From Lophium mytilinum (lineage: Eukaryota > Ascomycota > Dothideomycetes > Mytilinidiales > Mytilinidiaceae), in the NCBI GenBank assembly GCA_010093605.1, contig MU004203.1:121966-185965 (forward strand): 64,000 bases of DNA, read 5' to 3'. Of the stretch, positions 21,709 to 31,928 are shown in pieces; position 1 is the first letter of the stretch; every line of letters begins with the position of its first letter. Both the position numbers and the translations under genes were made by a program. A model generated the notes under the pieces. The model was given only the letters and a program-made list of their open reading frames with translations. It did no database searches and was not told where the DNA came from.

Positions 21709-22194
21709 TCCAATCTGCGCTGCTCGAAACGGAACATCGTCCTTAGATCCTCGGAATTATGTGGGCGGACCCCAAGCAGCGGCGGACTAGCGTGCCCAAG
21801 CGGCAACAGCATCGTACGATCCATCGCTAGAATCCGCGCTATTCGTGAGGTGCTAATCAAAACGCATGAGGAGTGGCTCAAAAAGTTGAGTAGCTTTGCT
21901 AGTCAGATCGAGTCCCGATTGCCCGCCCGAAGCATTCCCAATACGTCGTCCGATACGGATATCACACCTAGGCCCAACGCTACCGCTTTCAAAGTAAACA
22001 GAACCCGAAACCTACCTCCCTCCAATTCTAACGTGGACGATACCGGCAATTCGCTTGTGGACGAGTCGGTCGGCAGTCCGCTTGCAGACCATCCGAAGAA
22101 GCAGGGGGCCAAAACTGGCAAGCCTCGCAAGAACAAAAACCAGATACCACCTACCACCACGGGGCCGTGGTTACTGCTAACCACTGATAGATAA
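21709..22194 (+). pseudogene. Coding-like fragment between arrays
   Basis: Open for 161 codons before TAA at 22,192. The part from about 21,850 (THEEWLKKLSSFASQIESRL) is protein-like, with a helical start, then a Ser/Asn/Asp-rich linker and a basic stretch (KKQGAKTGKPRKNKN). It shows none of the CACCGTTAGG repeat pattern of the sequences on each side. It may be an exon of the same broken gene as the helicase pieces at 23.8 and 24.5 kb, but no helicase motif is present, so that link is an inference. Confidence 0.4.
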
Positions 22195-22229
22195 GACTTT
22201 AGAGTGTGACATTGACAGCGTTGAAATGC

Positions 22230-23785
22230 TTCGGGATTGCTTACGCTTTTCCTCGCACGATACCACTGTAAGGAAGGCTTTAGTCAGCTCGCCCTCGACT
22301 GGTGAAAAGGTAACCCAATCTCCGTTGCGGCCCTTGTCCCTTTGCTTTTCAAGCTTTTCTCTACTTCACATCACCGTTAGGAAGGCCTCAGCCAGCAGGT
22401 ATCCAATCAGCCAAAGGGTAGCCTGATTTCCGCTGCAACTCTTTCCCTTTGCTTCTCACGCTTTTGCTTTCTTCACGCTGCCGTCGAGAAGGCCGAAGCT
22501 AGCACGTATTCGACTACCCAAAAGGTAACTTGATCTTCGCTGCAGCCCCTTCGCTTTGCTTTTCACGCTTTTTCCTGCTTCACACCACCGTTAGGAAGAC
22601 CTCAGGTAGCAGGTACCCCAACAGCTAAAAGGAGGTCTAGATTCCGCTACAGCCCCTTTCGCTTTAATTTTTACGCGTTTTCCTGCTTTACACTACCTTT
22701 TAGAAGAGCCCAGCATGCATGTACTCGGCCGGCTAAAAGGTAGCCTGATTTCCGCTGCAAGGCCTTCAGTTTCACTTCTTATAAGTTTTCTTCTTTCACA
22801 CCACCGTTAGGAAGGCCTCAGCTCGCGAGTCCTCGGCCGGCTAAAAGGTGACCCGGTTTCAGCTGCAACTCCTTTAGCTTAGATCCTCACGCTCTTACTT
22901 CCTTTACACCACCGTCAGGAAGACCTCAGGTAGCATGTTCTCGACTCGCTAAAAGGTAGCTTAGTTTCCGCTGCAACGCCTTTAGCTTTGCTTTCTGTAC
23001 AGCATTCTTCGGGGCACGGATATGCCTCCGTAGAGGTGTAGATCTGGTCGCTCGGTACCACCGTTGGGAAGGCCTCAGCGAGCAGATGCTTGACCAGCTA
23101 AAAGAAAGGCTAGTTTCCACTACAGCCCCTTTACTTCACTTTTTACGCTTTTGTTTCTGATATAGCACCGTTAGGAAGGCCTCGGCCAGCAGGTGCTGAC
23201 CAGCCAAAAGCTAGCCCGGTTTCCACCGCAACCTCTTTAGCTTTGCCTTCTGTACAGCAATCCTTCGGTACACGGATATATCTCCACAGAGGGTCTAGTC
23301 TTGCGCGCTCCACGCCACCGTGTGGAAGGCCTCAACTAGCACGTCTTCGGCCGGCCAAAAGATATCCAGGTCTCAACTGTAGCCCTTTAGCTTTGCTGCT
23401 CATGAGTTAATCCTCCAAGACGAGGATATAACTCCGCGGCATTTCCAACCTTGCTCGCTTAACGCCGCCGTTAGGAAGACTTCAACCCGCACGTGCTCGA
23501 CCGGCCAAAAGGCACCCCAACTCCAGCGTACCAGCCTTAATGTTGGGTTCCTATGCATAATTTCTTCGGGACACGGATATACCTCCGCAGAATTTCCTGT
23601 CTTGCTCGCTCAACGCCGCCGTTAGGAAGACCTCAACCAGCACGTCCTCGACCGGCCAAACGGCAAGCCAATTCTAGCATACCAGCCTTATAGTTGGTTT
23701 CCTAAGCAAGAATCCTCCGGGACACGGATATACCACCGTAGAGGTTCTAGCTTTGCTCGCTCAACGCCGCCGTCAGGCAGACCTC
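22230..23785 (+). repeat. Tandem array with two unit lengths (110 and 150 bp)
   Basis: The core CACCGTTAGGAAGGCCTCAG occurs near 22,261, 22,371, 22,481, 22,586, 22,691, 22,801, 22,910, 23,058, 23,166, 23,315, 23,463, 23,615 and 23,764. Steps are 105-110 bp at first, then mostly 148-152 bp. The long units carry an extra block of about 40 bp containing ACACGGATATACCTCCGCAG. Each core is followed by CCAGCAGGT-like and CGGCCAAAAGGTA-like segments shared with the arrays at 10.7-11.85 and 24.0-25.9 kb. Confidence 0.85.
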
Positions 23786-24880
23786 AACCAGATCCCATCG
23801 CTACCGGTAAAACATCGCTATCATGGCAGCGACATCACCTCAGCAGTCTGTGCTACCAATCACGGATCTTCTCGAACGTCAGCGAGGAAGACGCTGTACC
23901 CGGCGACGACACTAGCGAGGTCCATACGATGAGAGCTCAGGCCTCTATCGCCATTCCTTTTCGTCTCCGGTCTGCGAAAGTTCGTAGTTCCCAGTGTGCC
24001 ATCCTTGCGGTTTGTTTTCTGTGCTTTAAGCTTATAGCACGCATATTTCTCTGTACAGGTTCCACGGCTGCTCGTTCAGTAGCACCGTCAGGCAGGCCTC
24101 AACTGGCACCTACCCGACCGGCCAAAAGGAGATCGAATATCAAGAGTGTAGACCCAAGCTTCATCTCCTTATGCCTCAAGTTGACCCCCATTGTAGGGCA
24201 AAGGTGTTCCTTTCTCTCCGGCTCCCACTATTTCTCGCGCAACACCACCGTTAGACACGCCTCGACTAGCGTGTCCTCAACCGGCCAAATGGTATCCTGA
24301 TATCGAGGGTATAGAGCTAAGCTTCATTCCCTTCTACTTCAGGTCTTAAGACATAGGTATCTCTCCACCTGGCTCTTTCTCTTGCTGCCGCGCCACCACT
24401 ACGCGGAGGGCTCTGGCCAACAGGTAGTCTAGCGGCCAAGAGGTATCTTGATATCAAGGGTGTAAACCCAACCTTCATCCCCTTATACCCCAAGTTGACG
24501 TCAAGTTGCAGGGCATAGATAATTCTCTCTCCCAAGCTCCCACAACAAGGCTGAGCGGGAACCCCCTCATCACTCGCGTCCATTCAAAGACATCTGCCAG
24601 AAACTTCGGAAGCCGGTCATGGAGGATGCTGTAATAGTGAGCGCCACGGCGATCATGTCGGCCAAAGTTCGACGATTCGGGTTCGACGCGAGCTTGATCG
24701 TGTTGGATGAAGCCTCGCAAATTTCGAATGCGGATACGGCTCTCAATATGACCTCTCGAGATGCGGAACGCTTGGTAGTGGCGGGCGATCCGAACCAACT
24801 CTCCCCGACCGTCACCAACATGCATGGCAGCCCTTTGACGTCTTTATTGACGGGGTCCACTCTCGAGCATCTCATCTCCA
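23786..24880 (+). pseudogene. Broken superfamily 1 helicase (UPF1/NAM7-like) fragments
   Basis: The piece at 24,545-24,878 reads for about 110 codons and contains LIVLDEASQ (motif II, Walker B) at about 24,690 and VVAGDPNQLSPTV (motif III) at about 24,775, the spacing expected for UPF1/NAM7-type helicases. Upstream, 23,791-23,960 contains PIATGKTS, which could be a decayed Walker A (motif I). Between them lie repeat units, and motifs IV-VI were not found downstream. The frame of the second piece runs straight into a repeat unit at about 24,878. The gene therefore looks disrupted by, or partly captured within, the array. The Walker A reading is the weaker part, because a second frame is also open there. 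Confidence 0.5.
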
Positions 24881-25850
24881 CCTGGCTCTTACTCTTGTGC
24901 CGCGCCGCCACTGTACGGAGGACCCCAGCTATCAGGCAGCCTATCGGTCAAGAGGTATCCTTATCCGTAATGCGTCAAGCCTAACGTTGGTTTCCTATGC
25001 TTCGGGTTCCAGGGCATGTGTATTACTCTATACTGGCTCCCACTCCAGAGATCTATTTGGACTGGGGTCCTTTAGAGATGGACTAGACGGAAGCACTCGA
25101 AAAAGTTCTGGAGCTCCACATCTTTCCCAGAAAATCCAGTTGGATTCGGAAGACGTGACCAGATCTCGTGGTAAAATGTGCTTATTAAGCGGCGCTAGCC
25201 CGTAGTAGACGTCACGTTATGTCTGGAGCTCCACAGCGTCTTCGGTAGACTGGAGTGGATTTGAGGCAAAATCCACTCCAAATAGATCACTGCTTACTCT
25301 TGCTGGCACAACATCACCAGAGGGAGGATGCTAGCCAGTAAGTACCCAACCAGGGAAAAGGTAACCCGGTTGCCAGTGTATAGACCTGAGGCTCATTCCT
25401 TACGCGTCGAGGTTGATTGCTCGAGTTCAAGGCATGGATGTTGCTCAACCTCGCTCTTACTCTTGTTGGAGCGACACCACTACACGGACGACCCCAGCCA
25501 GCAGGTACTCAACCAGACAAAAGGTAACCCAGTTGCCAGTGTATAGACTGGAGGTTCATCTCTTACGCGTCGAGCTTAAAGGCTCGAGTTTCAAGGCATG
25601 GGTATCTCTTTACCTAACTCACACTCTTGCTAACGCAGTGTCACCGTGAAGAGGACTCCAACCAGCAGGTACTCGACCAGCCAAAAGGTAACCCAGATGC
25701 CAACGTAAAAAACCTGGGGATCCTTACTTACGCGTCGAGTTTGAAAGCTCGAGGTTCAAAGCTGTGTATTACCCTACCCGGCTCCTACTATTGCGAGCGC
25801 GACACCACTGTACGGAGGACTACAGCCAGCAGTACTCGAGCAGCCGAAAG
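24060..25850 (+). repeat. ~165-bp repeat array, interrupted
   Basis: Units with CACCACCGTTAGACACGCC-like cores occur near 24,080, 24,243, 24,405, 24,905, 25,312, 25,478, 25,640 and 25,803, mostly 161-166 bp apart apart from the gap holding the helicase piece and a second gap at 24.95-25.3 kb. Each is followed by CAGCAGGTACTCAACCAG and AAAAGGTAACCC. Before each core there is a CT-rich segment such as TCTCCACCTGGCTCTTAC. Confidence 0.8.
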
Positions 25851-26800
25851 GTTGAGCAGAAATGGACTGACAGTTAGGAAACTGACATATGAAAGACGGG
25901 ATCACGTGTGAAGAACCAAGTTATGAAAAGGCCCATGGACCACCGGAGTTTGGAAAGAGTGACATTCTTGGAGAATGCGTACTAAGAAAGGGCACCACCC
26001 CTACGGAGACGAACTCACATTTTTGACTGACGAAGCCCTTGACTTGGAACGGATGTCACACCTGACTTTGGAGACTTTGAGAATTACAAGCTGAAGAAGA
26101 GCAGAAAGCCCGACCAGGAAGGAAATCGAACCTCCGAAAAGACTACTACCAAGGACGGCGTTGATTTGAGATTTGACATTGAGAAAAGGTCCGGAAAAGA
26201 CAGTGCCGAGAAAGAGCCGCAGGCCACGATCACGTTGTGAGGGAAGCAGATCGCCTACCGTGCCTACCTCATTACGCGATACCAACCTCCGCCCTACGCG
26301 AAAGACCTACCTAGTTGTCGATGAGCTTCCGGAGTGTACTTTTACTTCTGATTTTACGCGCTGTCATTGTCTTGTTTGATGTACAACGAGAAGATCTGGG
26401 ACACGCGAAAGGGTCTCTCTTCAGGGCTCGCACCCACGATGCCGCGAAGCGTGGCGCATGTCGCAGTATAGAAACAACGTCGCCAAATAATTTGTGAGCG
26501 GGCGAGGTTCACTGGTTGAAGGTTAGTAAGTATCCCGTCCTGCGAGGTGCATAGCCGTAGCTGACATACCTTTCCATACTGGCAAGAAAGAAACCATATA
26601 CCAAATAAACACGACCGGTATCCAAGATCAAACCGTAACACACCCAGGTTCAAGCTCCAAATATCCAGAACCGCCATCTGGAACTAGGGGTAACGATCCA
26701 GACTCGTATACGAACGACTAATATGGATCAACGCCAACTCCATCATGGGCTGGAACATCTTGAAACATCTGGCCTAGCGTATCAGACCCTTATGCGACGC
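25850..26800 (+). other. Gene-poor segment with one exon-like piece
   Basis: The plus strand at 26,049-26,240 reads 64 codons ending in TGA with convincing composition (PDFGDFENYKLKKSRKPDQ near its start). It may be the terminal exon of an unidentified or dead gene. No donor or acceptor could be assigned with certainty. The rest of the segment has no clear gene. Confidence 0.25.
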
Positions 26801-26852
26801 GACGGAGTATGTCGTCGAGCACCCGCCGCTAGTAGCTGAGATCGCTTTGGCG

Positions 26853-27080
26853 CCGAGTCAATCCCAGCAATTGCAGCCTTCTGCGCTCTCGCGACCGATG
26901 ATATGGCCTAGCTCTGCCTCCATTATAGGCCGAAGGATCTTACGCAGCCTTTCGGAAGATCTTATACGAAGCGAAGAAGGGGTATATGGTCGGACATCCG
27001 GCGCCCGCTGGGATCGATTACTATCAAGTCGACCCCAGCAAAGGCAGCCTCCTGCGCTCTCGCGACAAGATGTACTCAGC
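26853..27080 (+). repeat. Direct repeat pair, ~172 bp apart
   Basis: A block reading CCCAGCAATTGCAGCCTTC then TGCGCTCTCGCGAC (26,863-26,900) recurs as CCCAGCAAAGGCAGCCTCC then TGCGCTCTCGCGAC (27,035-27,070). The spacing matches the repeat families elsewhere in the window. Confidence 0.5.
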
Positions 27081-27403
27081 CCAGAGATATCGCATTTCCC
27101 GAGGATCATAAGCTATCGTCGTTGTCTTCGGCTGTTATACTGGTCGGCATCTGTCTGGGAAAGGAAGCCGTGACGTGTCTTCGTGACGCTATGGAGCGCG
27201 AGAAGGTGCTGACGTGTTGGCCGGCCCTGGACGTTGTTCATGCGACGGAGAATATGCTGGAAAGACCTAACAAGAGTTAGCATCACGACTCCGATCCCAT
27301 GGATGAGTATTGCGAAGGCCCGATGGAATGCGCATCCCCGCGCATGGAGTGCCGCTTGGGATGAGTCGAATGGGAAGCAGCAACGGCTCAAGAATACTCT
27401 CTC

Positions 27404-27927
27404 TCAGCAAGTGAGGAGATGCTTGATTAGGAAGAGATGACTTACTTCTTCGCGGCCTCTATTTCGCGAGGGCTCGTCCTCCCATGGATGCATGCCGAGG
27501 GGGGATGTTGGGAGGCCAAGTTGCCGCGACGGGATCTCCAGACGAAGCCGGACATTCTGGGTTAGGCTTTCGGGAGACTCTGCATCTCTGGTCCAATTTT
27601 GAGGAGTGCGCGCGCCTTTTACGTCCTGGATTGCCGGAATGCCCGCTGCGACTGAGGAGCAGGCTCTGATCAACGCGGTCAGCATGGGGAGCAGCGGACG
27701 AAGCCGGCTCGATCGAAGGAAAGCTTACCATAGAGGTTATCCAAGGGATTCCGGAGCCGCTATACCTGGCTAGACTCTCGCTGCCCCCTAGGAGGATCTC
27801 GTGCGAGGATGTCGCCGTCGTCGTCGTGCGGTGTCGCAGACAGCTCCCGCGGGGATCCAGGGGGGATAGATCTGACCAGCTCATATTGCTGGAGCTCCTG
27901 CTCCGTTATGCGGTCCGTTGCTGCCAT
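27404..27927 (-). CDS. Possible multi-exon gene on the minus strand, unknown
   Basis: Two coding-like segments face left in a GC-rich island. One starts at ATG 27,927 and reads 55 codons (MAATDRITEQELQQYELVRS at its start) to a TAG at 27,760. The other, about 27,685-27,440, reads AGIPAIQDVKGARTPQNW and ends at a good donor GTAAGT. A donor-like GTATAG and an acceptor TTGATCAG lie between them, but the phases do not match cleanly. Frames on the opposite strand are open too, so the strand is not certain. This may be a decaying gene. Confidence 0.25.
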
Positions 27928-28707
27928 GGACGAGTATGCCTGGCCGATGTTGTAGGAGGGATGGTTGTGGGCGGGACGAAGCGACCCAAAGGTCCAAGCG
28001 GGTCATCGATGGCCGGCGCCCTGTGAGAGGCTGCGGAGCCCCGGAGTAGCCACGAACCCGCTCTATTCGAGCTGTAAGAAGATGAGGAGCTGTAGATGGA
28101 GTCCAGAGTCGGTCTTGGGCAAGGCCGAAGCCCGAAAGATGGATGGGTGGGTCTTACCTTGGTGTTGAGGGTCGTGCCTGCCCGGGATCGCCGCTGCCCC
28201 CTTCTGCACGGCCCAACATCGCAACTACTACGTTGTAGAGCTACATGGAGCTTGCGGAGACGATGCGGATGTCTATCTCGAGCCCCGCGCGCAGGTCTGA
28301 GATCGAAAAGAGGCGTGTTGAGGGAGAGAGACGGGGGGATAGCTTCTCGTCGCCGCGCAGCATTCGGGGCATCTCACCGGCGGGGCTTTGCACAATTCGC
28401 ATTCAAAATGGATGCTGAGGATCGCAGAAGTATGGAGCAGCTCTGGCCCGTGTTGCAGAGGCCATGCTCAATGTATGGTGGAGCTATCAGGGGGGAGGGC
28501 TGCGGATAGGGCCATGGTGTTGAGGCGAGCCAGCAAAGTCCGCAAACTCCACAGCCGTTCTGCTGCCCCTCCTGCCCTCCAAAAAAATATCGCGGCGCAC
28601 AACAGACCCTCTTCTAGCGACCTCACCTGCACGCTTCTGTCCGCCGACAACAACTCTCCTTCATCCATCCGCGCAACCCTTGTGCAATCCTCCAGCGAGC
28701 ATCCACC

Positions 28708-30672
28708 ATGAAGCGTGTGTGCTATCCCGTGTCAGATGTGCGCCTGCCGGGATACGACAAACCCGAGAACCTCCCCATCCTGCATGACGGCTCCTCCGAC
28801 TCTGAGGCCTATGAGGGGGACTCGGGCTGGGCTGAGGCAGACGACGACGACGATGCGGTTGCGATCAAGTGCTTCTTCTGCGACAAGACCTTCGCGAACG
28901 CCACTGCCATGTGTGATCACTGCAAGGCCGACGAGAGCTTTGACTTCCTCGCAGCGAAGGCAAGAATGAGTTCGTTATATCCCCCCTGTCCCAGCTTCCC
29001 ACAGCATGCGCCGTCCCGCAAGCCGCAGGACCTTGCAGCCGATGATACGCAGACCTACCAGGCGGCTTTATCAGCAACCTGGGCGTCTGCATCTGTATTT
29101 TCATCGCTCATATATACTGGCATTCATGGTTGCTAATTTCACGTGACTTAGATCTCGATTTCGTCGAAACCATCAAGTTCATCAACTACATCCGCACGCA
29201 GGTAATGCTAGGCCATAGAGACTTCAGTATGGATAGAGAGACCTTCGACATCGAAGAATACGCACGCTCTCCGCTCGACGATGACCCGCTGCTCTACTCC
29301 CTGGACGACCTTCCCGCCGACGACACGCCCGCCCAGGATGACACACCTCACAACGCAGCTGATCTCGAACGCATCGCCGAGCTAGAGAACGCCATCCAGC
29401 AGCTTACCCTGGTGCACAAGGCTCACAATGAGATGGTTCAGCGAATGCTAGCCGAAAATTCGTCCGAGACCTCATCCGATTCCGATTCCAACACCAAGAC
29501 TGGCCCCATCAAGCCGAAGAAGGCTGCAGAGGAGAAGCTATCAGGTCCGGCGCTCGAGAAAGACAACGACAACTACTTCAATGGCTATGCCTACAACCGT
29601 ACGTCCTCCCTCCCTTCTAATCTGGTCCCAACCCCTCTCTCTCACTACGCTACTAACCCCCACCCCAGAAATCCACCGCACCATGCTCGAAGACACCGTC
29701 CGCACCGACGCCTACCGCGACTTCATCTACGACAACAAAAACGTCTTCGCCGGCAAGGTCGTCCTCGACGTCGGCTGCGGCACAGGCATCCTCTCCATGT
29801 TCTGCGCCAAAGCCGGCGCCGCACACGTCTACGCCGTCGACAACTCCAACATCGTGACCAAAGCGCGCGAAATCATCTTCACCAACGGCCTCGAAAAGAC
29901 CATCACGGTGCTGCGCGGCAACATCGAAGACATCGCGCTGCCCGTCGCCCACGTCGACATCATCGTCTCGGAATGGATGGGCTACGCGCTCCTCTACGAA
30001 AAAATGCTCGACAGCGTGCTTATCGCGCGCGACCGCTTCCTCGCCCCCGGCGGCCTCATGGTGCCCTCCCACTGCACGCTACGCATCGCGCCCTACAGCA
30101 ACGAGAAATTCGGCTCCGAGAACCGCGAGAACGACTTCTGGACCGACGTGTACGGCTTCGACATGACGCCCATGATCGACAACGACAAGCTCGCGTTCGC
30201 CGTCATCGACATCGAGCACGTGATCCCGCAGCGCGTGGCTGGGTCCGCGTCGACCTTCCGCGTGCTCCCCCTCGCGACGGTTTCGGCTAAAGAACTGCAG
30301 TTTACGGCTCCGTTTGAGGTCGAGGTGTCGCGCGATGTGCCGCGGATTGACGGCTGGGTGGTGTGGTTTGACACATTCTTCCTGCCGAAGCGGGGGGATG
30401 TGCTGCCGCTGGACGCGGTGGCGGAGACGTGGCCGGAGAGTGCGCCGGGGAATGCGTTCACGACGGGGCCGTTTGGGGAGAAGGAGACGCATTGGGGGAT
30501 GGGGGTGATGCCGCTGGCGAAGAAGAACGGCACGAAGGCGCTCGCGAAGGGCGCGAGGGTGGGAGGGAGCGTGGCGTATAAGTACGTTGGGCGGGGGGTG
30601 GAGGTAGAGGTGGCGTGGGAGGTGGAGGGGATGGAGGGGGAGGTGGTGCAGACGTGGGTCTGCAACGAGTAG
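28708..30672 (+). CDS. rmt3: Protein arginine N-methyltransferase 3 (type I PRMT)
   Basis: Three exons, 28,708-28,969, 29,152-29,598 and 29,669-30,672, give 570 residues. Introns are 182 bp (GTTCGT...TTAG) and 70 bp (GTACGT...CTACTAAC...CCAG), both phase 1. The first junction rebuilds the conserved NLDFVETIKFINYIR stretch. An acidic start is followed by a C2H2 finger (CFFC at about 55, DHC near 72) typical of PRMT3. Then come the Rossmann motif I VLDVGCGTG (about 267), post-I VYAVDNS, the double-E loop SEWMGYALLYE (about 337) and the THW loop (about 510). The family makes asymmetric dimethylarginine with S-adenosylmethionine, and its best known substrate is ribosomal protein uS5 (Rps2) in the cytosol. 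The key residues look intact. Confidence 0.93.
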
Positions 30673-31060
30673 GGGTTTGGGGGGTTCTTGGGCCCTGAGG
30701 GGCGGTGGTTTGGGTAGTTATGATGAATGAAGTCACGTATGTGACGGGTCCTGCGGGACGCTTTCGGGCTATTTGATGCTTATGACGCTTTTAGTGCTTA
30801 TGAGACTCGTGATACTTAGTTCTCTTGATGCTTTTAGTGCTTTTGTGACTTGTTTAGCACGTATATAGGTCGCTTTCGGTACTTTTACTACTTCTAGTAC
30901 TTCTATATCTTGTTCGCTATATTCGCGATACCCCCCTAATGCCCAAAATGTAAGAAAATGTCCCACCACCTCCTCGCCACGTGACCTACCCCCAAATACC
31001 CCCAAAACTCCCATCACCCAATCCATTTCCCCACTCCCCAAAACCCTCTCTTCCTATCAG
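30673..31060. other. Intergenic, 3' flank of the methyltransferase gene
   Basis: Short near-repeats of CTTTTAGTGCTT/ATGCTTTTAGTGC occur at 30,775-30,905, followed by a C-rich stretch (30,930-31,045). No gene was seen. Confidence 0.3.
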
Positions 31061-31640
31061 CCTTCTGGAATTCTCCAAATAGGCCTTAAGTCCTCCAGGC
31101 CTACTTAGAAGCAAGAAAATATGGATGTCACGTTCTAAAGTGTGAGAATTGGGAAAGTGACATGTTTATGTAATATATAAGCTCCGATTCGAACGCCTTC
31201 ATTTCGCTATCCTCACGTGTTGCTTTTGTGGAGGATGGAAAGGATTTGAAGGGCTCCTAGGCTAATTAGGAGTAAGAGAGTATGAATGTTACGTTCTAGA
31301 GGGCGCATATTAGGCCCGAGGCAGATGGATATGGCTTTGGAGATGCTTTGGACGCTCATCTCATATGAGCTATACATAAGCATTCGTTTTACGGGGTTGG
31401 TTGCGTGTTTAGAGGGCTCCTGAGGGTGGAATGGAGAAGGAGAATAGGATGTAAAGGTCCGGCGCGTGCGAAATAGATCGGTGGTGTTTCAATACCGCTA
31501 CATGATCTCTTTCACGCTGCTTACGAATTGAATATACTCATCTATTCATTTTGGTGGGGCTGAAACGGATTTGAAGACTTCCGAGGTGTAGATGGAATGG
31601 GCACAATGGACGCTGCAGCGATGCAAGTCTGAACCTACGT
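31060..31640 (+). repeat. ~165-bp diverged array
   Basis: About four units are marked by GGGCTCCTAGGCTAATTAGG-like sequence near 31,088, 31,250, 31,413 and 31,577. The first two continue into ATGTTACGTTCTAGAG-type sequence, the third into AATAGGATGTAAAGG. The layout (core, purine run, GGATGT block) resembles the 55.5-59.5 kb array, but identity is low. Confidence 0.45.
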
Positions 31641-31928
31641 GGTGAATCCGAGCCTTCTAAACTTTGAATTTGAATCATGTCTACTCAATCGCTCACCTTC
31701 ATACAGCTATCTGGGTGGCTTGAAGCGCATATCAGGGTTGTCAATATTGCTTTTGAGTGGCTTCGATAAGGATGAGGTTGATTTAAAGCTGGGCCGTCAC
31801 CCCACAAAATCAGCCGTGCATCGTCGCCGTTCTCACATGCTTGGCGTAGACGTCAAGGGATCCTCAACACCACCACCATCAATCACATAGCGTGCCCTCT
31901 CTCGCCCCAACATGTCGACCCGATAGCC

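Noticed and set aside
19480-25850. CRISPR array
   Set aside because: Whole units, not short direct repeats with unique spacers, are repeated. Units are diverged and the genome is eukaryotic.
29130-30290. Arg-rich protein of 386 codons
   Set aside because: Its first half is exon 2 of the methyltransferase gene. The rest is an out-of-frame reading of exon 3 past a valid splice donor.
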